From contig JAKEHF010000193.1 of the NCBI GenBank assembly GCA_022615295.1, positions 1 through 11,633 of the forward strand: a DNA stretch of 11,633 nt. Reading direction: 5' to 3'. This document shows, piece after piece, positions 1-5,825 of the stretch. Position numbers and translations under genes: made by a program. Numbering within the stretch: position 1 is the stretch's first letter; the number at the start of each line of letters is the position of its first letter. This stretch comes from Actinomycetota bacterium. Its GTDB lineage: Bacteria > Actinomycetota > Acidimicrobiia > Spongiisociales > ZC4RG35. Below the pieces are notes generated by a model. It worked only from the letters and a program-made list of their open reading frames with translations, searched no databases and had not been told where the DNA came from.

Positions 1-1
1 A

Positions 2-1084
2 TCCGGTGCCATAAACCTCGGCCAGGGGTTCCCCGACTGGGAGGGGGCGGTGTTCGCCAAGGAGGCGGCGGCACGCTCCATGGAGCGGGGCGAGGCCGAC
101 CAGTACCCGCCGAGCGCGGGGATACCCGAGCTGCGTCGTGCCGTCGCCGACCGCTACGCCCGGCTCTTCGGCCGGCCGGTCGACCCCGACACTGAGGTGA
201 CCATCACGTGTGGCTGCACCGAGGCCCTCACCGCCTGTTTCCTCGGTCTGGTCGACACCGGCGACGAGGTTGTCATCATCGAGCCCTACTACGACTCCTA
301 TCCGGTGGGCATCGCCATGGCGGGGGCGGTCCCCCGCCACGTCACCCTGCGGCCACCGTCGTTCGCTCTGGACGTCGACCAACTCCGTTCGGTGTTCAAC
401 GAGCGGACGAGGGCGATCGTGGTCAACACCCCACACAACCCGACGGGACGGGTGCTCACTAGTGACGAGCTGGAGACCGTCGCCGAGCTGTGCCGGGACT
501 ACGACGTGATCGCCATCTGCGACGAGGTCTATGAGGAGATCACCTTCGGGACCGAGCATCTACGTCTTGCCACGCTCCCCGGGATGACAGAGCGGACCGT
601 GACCTTGTCGTCGGTGGGCAAGACCTTTTCCCTCACCGGGTGGAAGGTTGGCTGGGCGGTGGCGCCCCAACCGCTGACCGCCGGGGTCAGGGCCGCCCAT
701 CAGTACATGACGTTCACCACACCGACCCCGGTGCAGCACGGCACCGTCGCCGCCCTGTCGGCGCCGGCGAGCTTCTACAAAGAGCTGCGAAACGAGTATC
801 TGGGTTTGCGTGACCTGCTGGCCGAGGGCCTGGCCGAGATCGGGTTCGAGGTCCATCTCCCCGAGGGCACCTACTTCCTCCTCGCCGGCTATGGGGCGTT
901 CTCCGACGCCGACGACCGGGGCTTCGCAAGGATGTTGACCACCGAGTACGGGGTGGCCACGGTGCCCCCGGGTGTGTTCTATCACGACCCGACCGAAGGA
1001 CACGGTCTCACCCGCTTCGCCTTCTGCAAGAGGGCCGAGATCCTGGAGGAGGCGGTGAAGCGTCTCCGCCGTCTTCGCAGCTAG
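2..1084 (+). CDS. Class I/II PLP-dependent aminotransferase, 5'-truncated
   Basis: The reading frame is open from base 2 to a TAG stop, giving 360 visible residues. The first visible residues (SGAINLGQGFPD) are a conserved internal motif, so the true start, probably 20-30 residues earlier, lies outside the window; the in-frame GTG at 50 is internal. Fold-type I aminotransferase landmarks are present: YYDSY at visible residues 96-100, NTPHNPTG with the PLP-contacting Asn at about 146, DEVYE with Asp174 and Tyr177, the Schiff-base lysine in SSVGKTFS (Lys207), and a C-terminal RFAFCK whose Arg338 should bind the substrate carboxylate. From memory the sequence resembles actinobacterial N-succinyldiaminopimelate aminotransferase DapC and kynurenine/methionine aminotransferases. 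It should move an amino group from an amino acid to a 2-oxo acid in the cytoplasm. The exact substrate cannot be read from the sequence. It is the only gene here facing right into its neighbour, and its stop overlaps that of the convergent membrane gene. Confidence 0.93.
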   Translation, partial: SGAINLGQGFPDWEGAVFAKEAAARSMERGEADQYPPSAGIPELRRAVADRYARLFGRPVDPDTEVTITCGCTEALTACFLGLVDTGDEVVIIEPYYDSYPVGIAMAGAVPRHVTLRPPSFALDVDQLRSVFNERTRAIVVNTPHNPTGRVLTSDELETVAELCRDYDVIAICDEVYEEITFGTEHLRLATLPGMTERTVTLSSVGKTFSLTGWKVGWAVAPQPLTAGVRAAHQYMTFTTPTPVQHGTVAALSAPASFYKELRNEYLGLRDLLAEGLAEIGFEVHLPEGTYFLLAGYGAFSDADDRGFARMLTTEYGVATVPPGVFYHDPTEGHGLTRFAFCKRAEILEEAVKRLRRLRS

Positions 1085-1506
1085 GCACCCAGTTTGGTGA
1101 CCATCGCCCAGATGGTGAAGCCAAAGATCACCACATAGACGGGGAGGGCCCAGCGGAACACCCGCGGGAGGACCACCGGGTCGCCACCCTCCATCACCCG
1201 TTTGTTCGCCGGGCCGAAAACCGCCCCTTCCAGGATGCTGCTCACCACCACCACGCCGATGCCCACCAGCACGAAAGCGTGGCCGAACCCGAAGGTATCC
1301 GACATCAGGACCAGACCCACCCCGGAGAGGAGGAGCAGGGCGATGGCAGTGCCGAAGACGATCGAGCCCAGCTTCTGGTCGACGGCGACCACGCCCCGGA
1401 GGGTCCCGTTGGCGGCATGTCTCGGGTAGGTAACCGAGCTGTAGATGCCGGCCCCGACCCAGACGGAGGCCGAGAGAATGTGCACGGTGAGGAGCAGACC
1501 ATCCAT
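1081..1506 (-). CDS. Four-helix integral membrane protein, DUF2269-like
   Basis: This encodes 141 residues from the ATG at 1506. Four hydrophobic segments lie at about residues 3-25, 47-69, 77-97 and 116-137. The first carries HILSASVWVGAGI, a pattern typical of DUF2269 and related CopD-like small membrane proteins, whose function is not established. A longer form from a GTG at 1530 would add MFPARFQP. I prefer the ATG because the first helix then starts directly at the N-terminus and a TAGGTT hexamer lies 7 nt upstream. Neither start has a convincing ribosome binding site. The ATG is 30 bp past the stop of the dioxygenase on the same strand, so cotranscription is likely. No heme or copper site is clear beyond His9, which lies in helix 1. 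The stop codon overlaps the aminotransferase stop on the opposite strand. Confidence 0.8.
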   Translation of the reverse strand: MDGLLLTVHILSASVWVGAGIYSSVTYPRHAANGTLRGVVAVDQKLGSIVFGTAIALLLLSGVGLVLMSDTFGFGHAFVLVGIGVVVVSSILEGAVFGPANKRVMEGGDPVVLPRVFRWALPVYVVIFGFTIWAMVTKLGA

Positions 1507-1513
1507 GGGCTGG

Positions 1514-1519
1514 AACCTA
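1514..1519 (-). promoter_or_regulatory. Possible -10 hexamer for the DUF2269-like gene
   Basis: TAGGTT on the minus strand ends 7 nt before the ATG at 1506 and fits TANNNT. No -35 partner is evident and the gene could be read through from the dioxygenase, so this is weak on its own; it is listed because other genes in the window show the same arrangement. Confidence 0.25.
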
Positions 1520-1536
1520 GCCGGGAACACCGGCCG

Positions 1537-2343
1537 TCAGACGAATTGGACCGAGCGCTTCGATAGACCGAACCAGAATCCCTCGACGACGCTCTCCGAC
1601 TCGAGACCGTCCTCGACGCTGGCACCGAGGGCGACGAACAGCGGGGCGAAGTGCTCGGTGCGGGGGTGGGCCAGATACGCCGCCGGTGCCACGTTCTGGA
1701 AGTCGAGCAACGAGTCGACGTCCCCAGTTTGCATGGCCTTCTCCAGCCAGTCATCGAATTCCGACGACCAGGTGGGTGGATGGCTGTCGGGGCCGGTGTG
1801 CCAGTTCATCTCCCGGAGGTTGTGGGTGCTGAAGCCGCTCCCCACGATGAGCACCCCCTGGTCACGCAGGGGGGCCAGTCTCCGGCCGATGTCGAAGAGG
1901 ACCTCTGGGTCGAGGGTGGGCATCGAGATCTGGAGCACCGGGACATCGGCCTCTGGGTACATCTCGACGAGCGGGACGTAGGCGCCGTGGTCGAGGCCCC
2001 GGGTCGGCTCCTGGCGGACGGGATGGTCGGGATCGCCGAGGAGGGTCGCCACCTGGGTGGCCAGCTCGGGGGCTCCCGGCGCCGGGTAGTGCTCCTCGTA
2101 GTACCGCTGGGGAAAGCCCCAAAAGTCGTAGAAGAGGGGGACGGTGGTGGTCGCTGACACGGTGAGCGGATCGTTCTCCCAGTGGGCCGAGACCATGAGC
2201 ACCGAGGAGGGCCTGGGCATCGCGGCCGACCAGTCGGCGAGCTGACGGGTCCACACCGGGTCGTCGGCCAGGGGCGGGGCGCCGTGGCTGAGATAGATGA
2301 CCGGCATGCGGCGGTCGGTGAACTCCATGTGGGGCTCGCTCAT
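1537..2343 (-). CDS. DODA/LigB-type class III extradiol ring-cleavage dioxygenase
   Basis: This encodes 268 residues, close to the usual 260-270 of YgiD/4,5-DOPA dioxygenase-like proteins. The family's histidines are all present, numbered from ATG 2343: His20 in LSHGAPP, His54 in SAHWE and His231 in TEHFAPL as expected metal ligands, with His119 in GLDHGAY and His174 in STHN as expected active-site residues. The family motif usually reads DHGxW; here the aromatic is Tyr. Such enzymes open catechol-type rings using O2 and a non-heme Fe(II) or Zn-type centre. The natural substrate is unknown, and bacterial YgiD homologues accept L-DOPA in vitro. The frame runs open to 2475, but residues before 2343 do not look like family sequence and would cross the divergent gene's start. 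ATG 2343 is preferred because a TTTAAT hexamer ends 6 nt upstream; ATG 2328 is the alternative. It lies just upstream of the DUF2269-like gene and diverges from the amidotransferase. Confidence 0.9.
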   Translation of the reverse strand: MSEPHMEFTDRRMPVIYLSHGAPPLADDPVWTRQLADWSAAMPRPSSVLMVSAHWENDPLTVSATTTVPLFYDFWGFPQRYYEEHYPAPGAPELATQVATLLGDPDHPVRQEPTRGLDHGAYVPLVEMYPEADVPVLQISMPTLDPEVLFDIGRRLAPLRDQGVLIVGSGFSTHNLREMNWHTGPDSHPPTWSSEFDDWLEKAMQTGDVDSLLDFQNVAPAAYLAHPRTEHFAPLFVALGASVEDGLESESVVEGFWFGLSKRSVQFV

Positions 2344-2349
2344 CAGGTG

Positions 2350-2355
2350 ATTAAA
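2350..2355 (-). promoter_or_regulatory. Putative -10 element of the dioxygenase gene
   Basis: TTTAAT on the minus strand differs from TATAAT at one base and ends 6 nt before ATG 2343, so transcription could start at or next to the start codon (leaderless). No good -35 is visible 16-18 nt upstream. It sits in the 81-bp gap shared with the divergent amidotransferase. Confidence 0.4.
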
Positions 2356-2409
2356 GCGAGGGTGGTTGACCGGTATTCCACAGGTCATGCGGAGGTCGCC
2401 CGGACATGG

Positions 2410-2415
2410 GACAAT
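2410..2415 (+). promoter_or_regulatory. Putative -10 element of the amidotransferase gene
   Basis: GACAAT ends 9 nt before ATG 2425, and there is no Shine-Dalgarno sequence in the 20 nt before the ATG (the bases just before it are the anti-sense CCTCC). It overlaps an 8-bp palindrome ACAATTGT (2411-2418). A TTGACC at 2366-2371 is too far upstream to be its -35. The match is weak at the first base. Confidence 0.3.
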
Positions 2416-2424
2416 TGTTCCTCC

Positions 2425-3123
2425 ATGAAGATTGGGCTCCTCGTCAACGACCATGTGGCCGACCGGTTCCGCCACATCTCAGGCGACTACACCGACATGT
2501 TCCAGCGTCTCCTCGGCTCTGACGACGTCGAGATCGTCGCCTACGACGTGGTCGCCGGGGAGCTGCCGGCTTCGCCGGAGGAGTGTGATGCCTGGGTTGC
2601 CACCGGCTCCAGGCATTCGGTCAACGACGACGAGCCGTGGATCCACAGGCTCGAGGGGTTCGTCCGCCGGGTTGCGGAGAGCCATGTCCCCTATGTCGGG
2701 ATCTGCTTTGGGCATCAGATGCTGGCCAAGGCCCTCGGTGGCACCGTGGAGAAGTCGGAGCGAGGGTGGGGCGTCGGGGTCCAGGAGGTGGAGACGGCTG
2801 CCGACCTCGGGCTCGGCTCCGGTTATCGGGTGCTCGCCAGCCATCAGGACCAGGTGGTCGAAGTGCCACCCGGCGCTGAGGTGCTCGGCTGGAGCGAGCA
2901 CTGCCCGGTGTCCATGTTCACCATCGACGGGACCATGATGGGGATCCAAGGTCATCCCGAGTTTGAGCCGGAGTACTCAGAGGCCCTGATGAGGGAGCGA
3001 CGGGGCAGGGCCATACCCGAGGAGGTGGCCGACGCCGGCATCGCCTCCCTGTCGACGACACCCGACAACGATCGACTCGCCGACTGGATCCTCGGCTTCA
3101 TCCGGACCGCACGTTCCGTCTGA
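2425..3123 (+). CDS. Class I glutamine amidotransferase (GATase1), GMP-synthase-like stand-alone domain
   Basis: This encodes 232 residues from ATG 2425. The triad of class I amidotransferases is intact: nucleophile Cys94 in GICFGHQ, His177 and Glu179 in QGHPEFEPEY. An oxyanion/fold segment, VATGSRHSVND, lies at about 58-68 and a conserved ASHQDQV at 138-144. The protein is one GATase domain with no synthetase domain, so it would release ammonia from glutamine for an unseen partner or cleave a gamma-glutamyl compound. Similar stand-alone proteins are often annotated as GMP synthase-related. An upstream extension to 2182 is open but runs antisense through the dioxygenase and has no family sequence, so I rejected it. 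The start has no ribosome binding site and may be leaderless. Nothing nearby identifies a partner; the divergent dioxygenase suggests at most shared regulation. Confidence 0.92.
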   Translation: MKIGLLVNDHVADRFRHISGDYTDMFQRLLGSDDVEIVAYDVVAGELPASPEECDAWVATGSRHSVNDDEPWIHRLEGFVRRVAESHVPYVGICFGHQMLAKALGGTVEKSERGWGVGVQEVETAADLGLGSGYRVLASHQDQVVEVPPGAEVLGWSEHCPVSMFTIDGTMMGIQGHPEFEPEYSEALMRERRGRAIPEEVADAGIASLSTTPDNDRLADWILGFIRTARSV

Positions 3124-3146
3124 GTGTCCGGTCCCTGTGTTGGGTT

Positions 3147-3160
3147 CTCTCTCGAGAGAG
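3147..3160. terminator. 14-bp perfect palindrome in a convergent intergenic region
   Basis: CTCTCTCGAGAGAG is a perfect palindrome 23 bp after the amidotransferase stop, in the 92-bp gap between two convergent genes. It could fold with five paired bases and a TCGA loop on either strand. There is no U-tract, so a termination role is only inferred from position. The following bases (GAGTTGAGGGCCTAAG) loosely resemble part of the dispersed repeat that starts at 3175. Confidence 0.35.
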
Positions 3161-3174
3161 TTGAGGGCCTAAGT

Positions 3175-3226
3175 CCGTCTTCTTGATGGAGTTAGGTACC
3201 CCCAGGGGTGCCGTATTACCTGAGGT
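3175..3226 (-). repeat. Dispersed intergenic repeat, copy A (52 bp)
   Basis: This matches copy B at 9888-9940. Aligned by eye on the plus strand, the left 22 columns match at 19 positions with one extra base in B, the central 13 at 6, and the right 17 at 16. The shared right part is GCCGTA-(T/C)-TACCTGAGGT and the shared left part ends in GAGTTAGG. The centre folds as GGTACCCC/GGGGTGCC (3195-3202 with 3205-3212) with a two-base loop and one G-T pair. Copy A overlaps the last codons and TAA stop of the molybdopterin oxidoreductase, and its hairpin begins a few bases after that stop, so it may act in the mRNA 3' end. Confidence 0.75.
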
Positions 3227-5234
3227 ACGAGGTGGGGGCCGCCTCCACCAGCGTGTCGAAGTAGGAGACGCCGCCGCCCCAATTGGTGGGGGTGGGGTTG
3301 GTGAGGATGTTCACGTTGGCCTCCTCGCCCCACCATGCCCAGGGGATGGCGACGACACCGGGTCGGAGACGGTTGCTGATCCGGGCGGGGAGGGTGAGCT
3401 CACCCCGGTCGTTCCACACCCGCACCGGATCGCCCTCGGCCACGCCACGCGCCTCGGCGTCGGCGGGGTCGAGCTCCACATACGGCCCCTGCTCCCGCTC
3501 GGCGTGATGCTTGGAGTAGGTGGTGTTGAGGAACCGGATGTGGTTCTTGGGGGTGAGCAGGACCAGCGGATAGCGCTCGGCGAGCGGCCCTGCGGGGCCC
3601 TCCACGGAGGGCACATAGCCGGGCAGCGGGTCGTGACCCAGCCCGGCCAGGTCGTCCGAGTAGAGGGCCGCCTTCCCGTCGGCGGTGCCGAACCCCCCGT
3701 CGGCGTAGGGGAGGATGTCCTCGGTCCCCTCGATCCGCAGGTAGCCCTGCTTCATCAGCAGGTCGACGTCCACGCCGGGGAGGGCCCGTCGGAGGAGAGT
3801 CTCGTCGTCGTGGTCGAACACCGGGTCGTCCATGCCCATCGCCCGGGCCAGCCGACGCCACAGCTCGGTGTTGAGGACCGCCTCACCGAGGGGCTCGATG
3901 GCGCGATGGTTCCAGCCGAGATAGAGATGGCCCCAGGAGCCGACCATGTCGGTCTGCTCGATCTGGGTGGTGGCGGGGAAGACCACGTCGGCGTAGAGGG
4001 CGGTGTCGGTGAGAAACTGCTCGGATACGACGGTGAACAGGTCTTCCCGTTCCAGTCCACGGCGGATGGCGCCGGCGTTGGGCACCGAGACCAAGGGGTT
4101 CCCGTTCCAGACGAATAGGGCGTGCACCCCCATCGCCGGGTCGGTGAGCGCCACACCCAGGTCGTTCATGTTGACCTCACGACGCTGACCGCCCACCTCG
4201 ACGTCGGAGAAGTCCGCCACCTCCTCCCAATAGATGCCCACGGAGCGGGAGAGACCGCCGCCACGGTGCTTCCACGAGCCGGTGAGGAGGGGGAGACAGC
4301 CCAGGGTGCGGTAGAAGCTGGCCCCCTGCTCCCGGTGCTCGGCGCCGATGAGAGTGCGGATGAAGGCGGGTTTGATGGTCCCGTAGGCAGCGGCGAACCG
4401 CTCGATCTCCTCGATTTCCAACCCGCACACCTCCGCGGCCCGTTCCGGGGTCCATGAGGCCACCCGCTCCGTCAGCTGGTCGAAGCCGGTGGTGTAACGG
4501 GTCAGGTAGTCGTGGTCGAGATGATCGTCACGGATGAGGACATGCATAACCGCCAGCATCAGCGCCACATCGGTTCCGGGGAGGGGTTGGATGAACCAGT
4601 CGGCCTTGTCCGCGGTCATGGTGCGGATCGGGTCGATCACCACCACCTGGGCCCCGTTGGCCCGGGCCTCCTCGATGAAGGGCCAGAGATGACGGTTGGT
4701 GAGGAAGGTGTTGGTAGCCCAGAGCATGACCAGCTTGGCGTGACGGACGTCCATCGGGTCGGCGTTCCTTCGTGAGCCGTAGGTGGGAGCAAACCCGGCG
4801 CTGGCCGTCCCCCCGCACAGCGAGCCCACCTGCTTCGAGGCACCGAGACGGCCGAAGAACACATTGTCGAGAAAGGCCATCTGGGCCAGACCCTGGGTCC
4901 CGGCGTCACCCCAGGGGAGGATGGCCTGCCCACCGTGGGTGTCGATCACCTGACCGAGCCGGGTCTTGACCAAGTCCAGGGCCTCGTCCCAGGTTGCCCG
5001 TCGGAACTCGCCGGTCCCCTTGGGGCCGGTGCGGATCAGCGGGTGGAGGACACGGTCGGGGTGATAGACCCGCTCCAGGAAACGATTGACCTTGGGGCAG
5101 AGCTCGCCCCTTGAGTAGGGGTGGTCGGGGTTGCCCCTCAGCTTGACCGCCTTGCCGTCCTCGACGGTGACCACCCAGCCACAGGTGTCGGGGCAGTCGT
5201 GATGACAGGTGCCGAGGACGGTGGTGGTGGTCAT
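3216..5234 (-). CDS. Molybdopterin oxidoreductase, formate dehydrogenase-like, single subunit with one [4Fe-4S] site
   Basis: This encodes 672 residues from ATG 5234. The N-terminus begins with the cluster motif: Cys10, Cys14, Cys18 (C-x3-C-x3-C) and Cys46 in GELCPK. The molybdopterin domain follows. Cys140 in SLCGGTASAG lies where FdhF-type enzymes carry Mo-ligating Cys or Sec, so a Cys-ligated Mo or W centre is inferred. VVVIDPIRTMTADKAD at about 197-212 and the PLPGTD segment (218-222) are typical cofactor-binding parts. The molydopterin dinucleotide-binding domain spans about 556-665 (LTPKNHIRFLNTT, then EGDPVRVWNDRGEL and PGVVAIPWAWWG). There is no Tat signal, since the cluster Cys is at residue 10, so it should be cytoplasmic. 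No electron-transfer subunit, FdhD-like chaperone or cofactor gene lies nearby. Formate dehydrogenase, thiosulfate/DMSO-type reductase or acetylene-hydratase-like roles remain possible. The gene ends inside repeat copy A. Confidence 0.92.
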   Translation of the reverse strand: MTTTTVLGTCHHDCPDTCGWVVTVEDGKAVKLRGNPDHPYSRGELCPKVNRFLERVYHPDRVLHPLIRTGPKGTGEFRRATWDEALDLVKTRLGQVIDTHGGQAILPWGDAGTQGLAQMAFLDNVFFGRLGASKQVGSLCGGTASAGFAPTYGSRRNADPMDVRHAKLVMLWATNTFLTNRHLWPFIEEARANGAQVVVIDPIRTMTADKADWFIQPLPGTDVALMLAVMHVLIRDDHLDHDYLTRYTTGFDQLTERVASWTPERAAEVCGLEIEEIERFAAAYGTIKPAFIRTLIGAEHREQGASFYRTLGCLPLLTGSWKHRGGGLSRSVGIYWEEVADFSDVEVGGQRREVNMNDLGVALTDPAMGVHALFVWNGNPLVSVPNAGAIRRGLEREDLFTVVSEQFLTDTALYADVVFPATTQIEQTDMVGSWGHLYLGWNHRAIEPLGEAVLNTELWRRLARAMGMDDPVFDHDDETLLRRALPGVDVDLLMKQGYLRIEGTEDILPYADGGFGTADGKAALYSDDLAGLGHDPLPGYVPSVEGPAGPLAERYPLVLLTPKNHIRFLNTTYSKHHAEREQGPYVELDPADAEARGVAEGDPVRVWNDRGELTLPARISNRLRPGVVAIPWAWWGEEANVNILTNPTPTNWGGGVSYFDTLVEAAPTSYLR

Positions 5235-5242
5235 GGACCCAC

Positions 5243-5248
5243 AGGCTA
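5243..5248 (-). promoter_or_regulatory. Putative -10 element of the molybdopterin oxidoreductase gene
   Basis: TAGCCT fits TANNNT and ends 8 nt before ATG 5234. No Shine-Dalgarno sequence precedes that ATG. The region where a -35 would lie overlaps the GC-rich hairpin at 5259-5294 and shows no TTGAC-like sequence, so the call rests on position and on similar arrangements at other genes. Confidence 0.35.
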
Positions 5249-5258
5249 CCGCGGCCCG

Positions 5259-5294
5259 GGCACCGCCCCCACGGAGGAGTTAGGGGGCGGTGCC
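5259..5294 (-). terminator. Strong 12-bp hairpin, terminator-like
   Basis: GGCACCGCCCCC and GGGGGCGGTGCC are perfect inverted repeats (5259-5270 and 5283-5294) around a 12-nt loop. On the minus strand the hairpin begins 13 nt after an in-frame TGA (5308-5310) ending a possible gene remnant, and it lies upstream of the molybdopterin oxidoreductase start, so it would insulate that gene. No U-tract follows on either strand; U-less GC hairpins are frequent in actinobacteria. The loop, read on the minus strand, contains TAACTC, which also follows the hairpins of repeat copies A and B. Confidence 0.6.
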
Positions 5295-5307
5295 ATAGAG
5301 CGGCGGG

Positions 5308-5355
5308 TCAGGCGTCGGTGTCCTCGGTCTCCTCGTCGCAATCGCCCTGGCCACC
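5308..5355 (-). pseudogene. Possible 3' tail of a lost minus-strand gene
   Basis: Read on the minus strand, this ends in an acidic stretch (GDCDEETEDTDA, then TGA) of the kind found at protein C-termini, and is followed at 13 nt by the 5259-5294 hairpin. The frame stays open to 5481, but from about 5357 it overlaps the histidine kinase fragment on the other strand, which has recognisable family motifs. I infer that only the last dozen or so codons of an unknown gene survive. The acidic stretch could instead be chance. Confidence 0.3.
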
Positions 5356-5356
5356 A

Positions 5357-5653
5357 GAGGCCCCGGAGGGAACGCTCGTCGTCGTGACCATCATCGACCA
5401 CGGGGACCACGTCGAGCTGGAGGTGGCCGACGACGGGCCAGGGATACCCGAGGACATCCTGACCCGGGTGTTCGACCGCTTCTATCGCGCCTACCCTGCC
5501 CGTTCCCGGGCCTCGGGGGGGACGGGTCTCGGCTTGGCGATAGTCCAGGCCATCGTCGCCGCCCATGGCGGGACGGTGACCGCAGGCATGGCAGACCAAG
5601 GGGGGCTCGAGATCACCATCGACCTCCCCCGTGACCAAAAGGAGAAGAGATGA
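5357..5653 (+). pseudogene. Sensor histidine kinase, C-terminal ATPase fragment
   Basis: About 98 residues match the end of a HATPase_c domain: an APEGT-like segment that normally follows the N box, then DDGPGIPED (G1 box), VFDRFYRA (F box), GGTGLGLAIV (G2 box), AAHGGTV and a beta-strand ending in IDLP. The N box, dimerisation/phosphoacceptor helix with its histidine, and any sensor or membrane segments are missing. The sequence before 5357 does not continue the family in any frame. An ATG at 5318 keeps the frame open but adds only unrelated residues. This is therefore a remnant left by deletion or rearrangement, or a chimeric assembly join; a functional truncated ATPase domain is unlikely. 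Its TGA overlaps the ATG of the next small ORF (ATGA), which suggests it once sat in an operon. Confidence 0.75.
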
Positions 5654-5817
5654 GAGAGGTCATCGCCGCCCTCTATGCGGAAGGGCCTTACACCGTCAAG
5701 GGCCAGAACACCTCGGTCGACGCGGAGTCTTCAGCGACGGCACCGCGGTATCAGACGCCGTCGGTCAGGGCGGCGCCGAAACCCGTCTCATGGCGACGCT
5801 GCTCGGTCCGGCGTTAA
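5650..5817 (+). CDS. Small ORF coupled to the kinase remnant, possibly frameshifted
   Basis: A 55-codon ORF begins with ATG overlapping the kinase TGA. GGAG at 5641-5644 with a 5-nt spacer is one of the few good Shine-Dalgarno sites in the window. The first 24 residues (MREVIAALYAEG, then YTVKGQNTSVD) look like protein. After about 5720 the frame becomes poor (many Arg, Pro and Ser), while the frame one base back reads GVFSDGTAVSDAVGQGGAE then TRLMATLLG with typical G/C third positions. One missing base near 5720 would join the two into a better protein. That second frame then runs on without a stop into the end of the CBS gene, so the 3' end may also be lost. I do not recognise the family. 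Likely a decayed gene. Confidence 0.4.
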   Translation: MREVIAALYAEGPYTVKGQNTSVDAESSATAPRYQTPSVRAAPKPVSWRRCSVRR

Positions 5818-5825
5818 GACCTTGC

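Noticed and set aside
2182..2424. N-terminal extension of the amidotransferase
   Set aside because: The frame is open but runs antisense through the dioxygenase start and promoter, and the family sequence begins with MKIGLLVND at 2425.
3167..3197. attC-like integron site (CCTAA ... GTTAGGT; likewise GTTAGGC at 9905-9911)
   Set aside because: GTTAGGY fits the GTTRRRY core, but the partner inverse core is imperfect (GCCTAAG) and only about 30 nt away in copy A. In copy B the only candidate fails the consensus. No integrase or cassette structure is present.
3210..3222. GGTAATACGG on the minus strand, as in a conserved 16S rRNA segment
   Set aside because: Only about ten bases match, with no surrounding rRNA sequence, and it encodes the end of the oxidoreductase. 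Copy B has GGTAGTACGG. Coincidence.
3183..4118. Plus-strand frame of 311 codons opposite the molybdopterin oxidoreductase
   Set aside because: Shadow of the real minus-strand gene, with the same low-complexity Gly/Val/His composition and no domain motif.
5246..5638. Minus-strand 130-codon frame opposite the kinase fragment
   Set aside because: Its reading has no family motif, whereas the plus strand carries the G1, F and G2 boxes of a histidine kinase.
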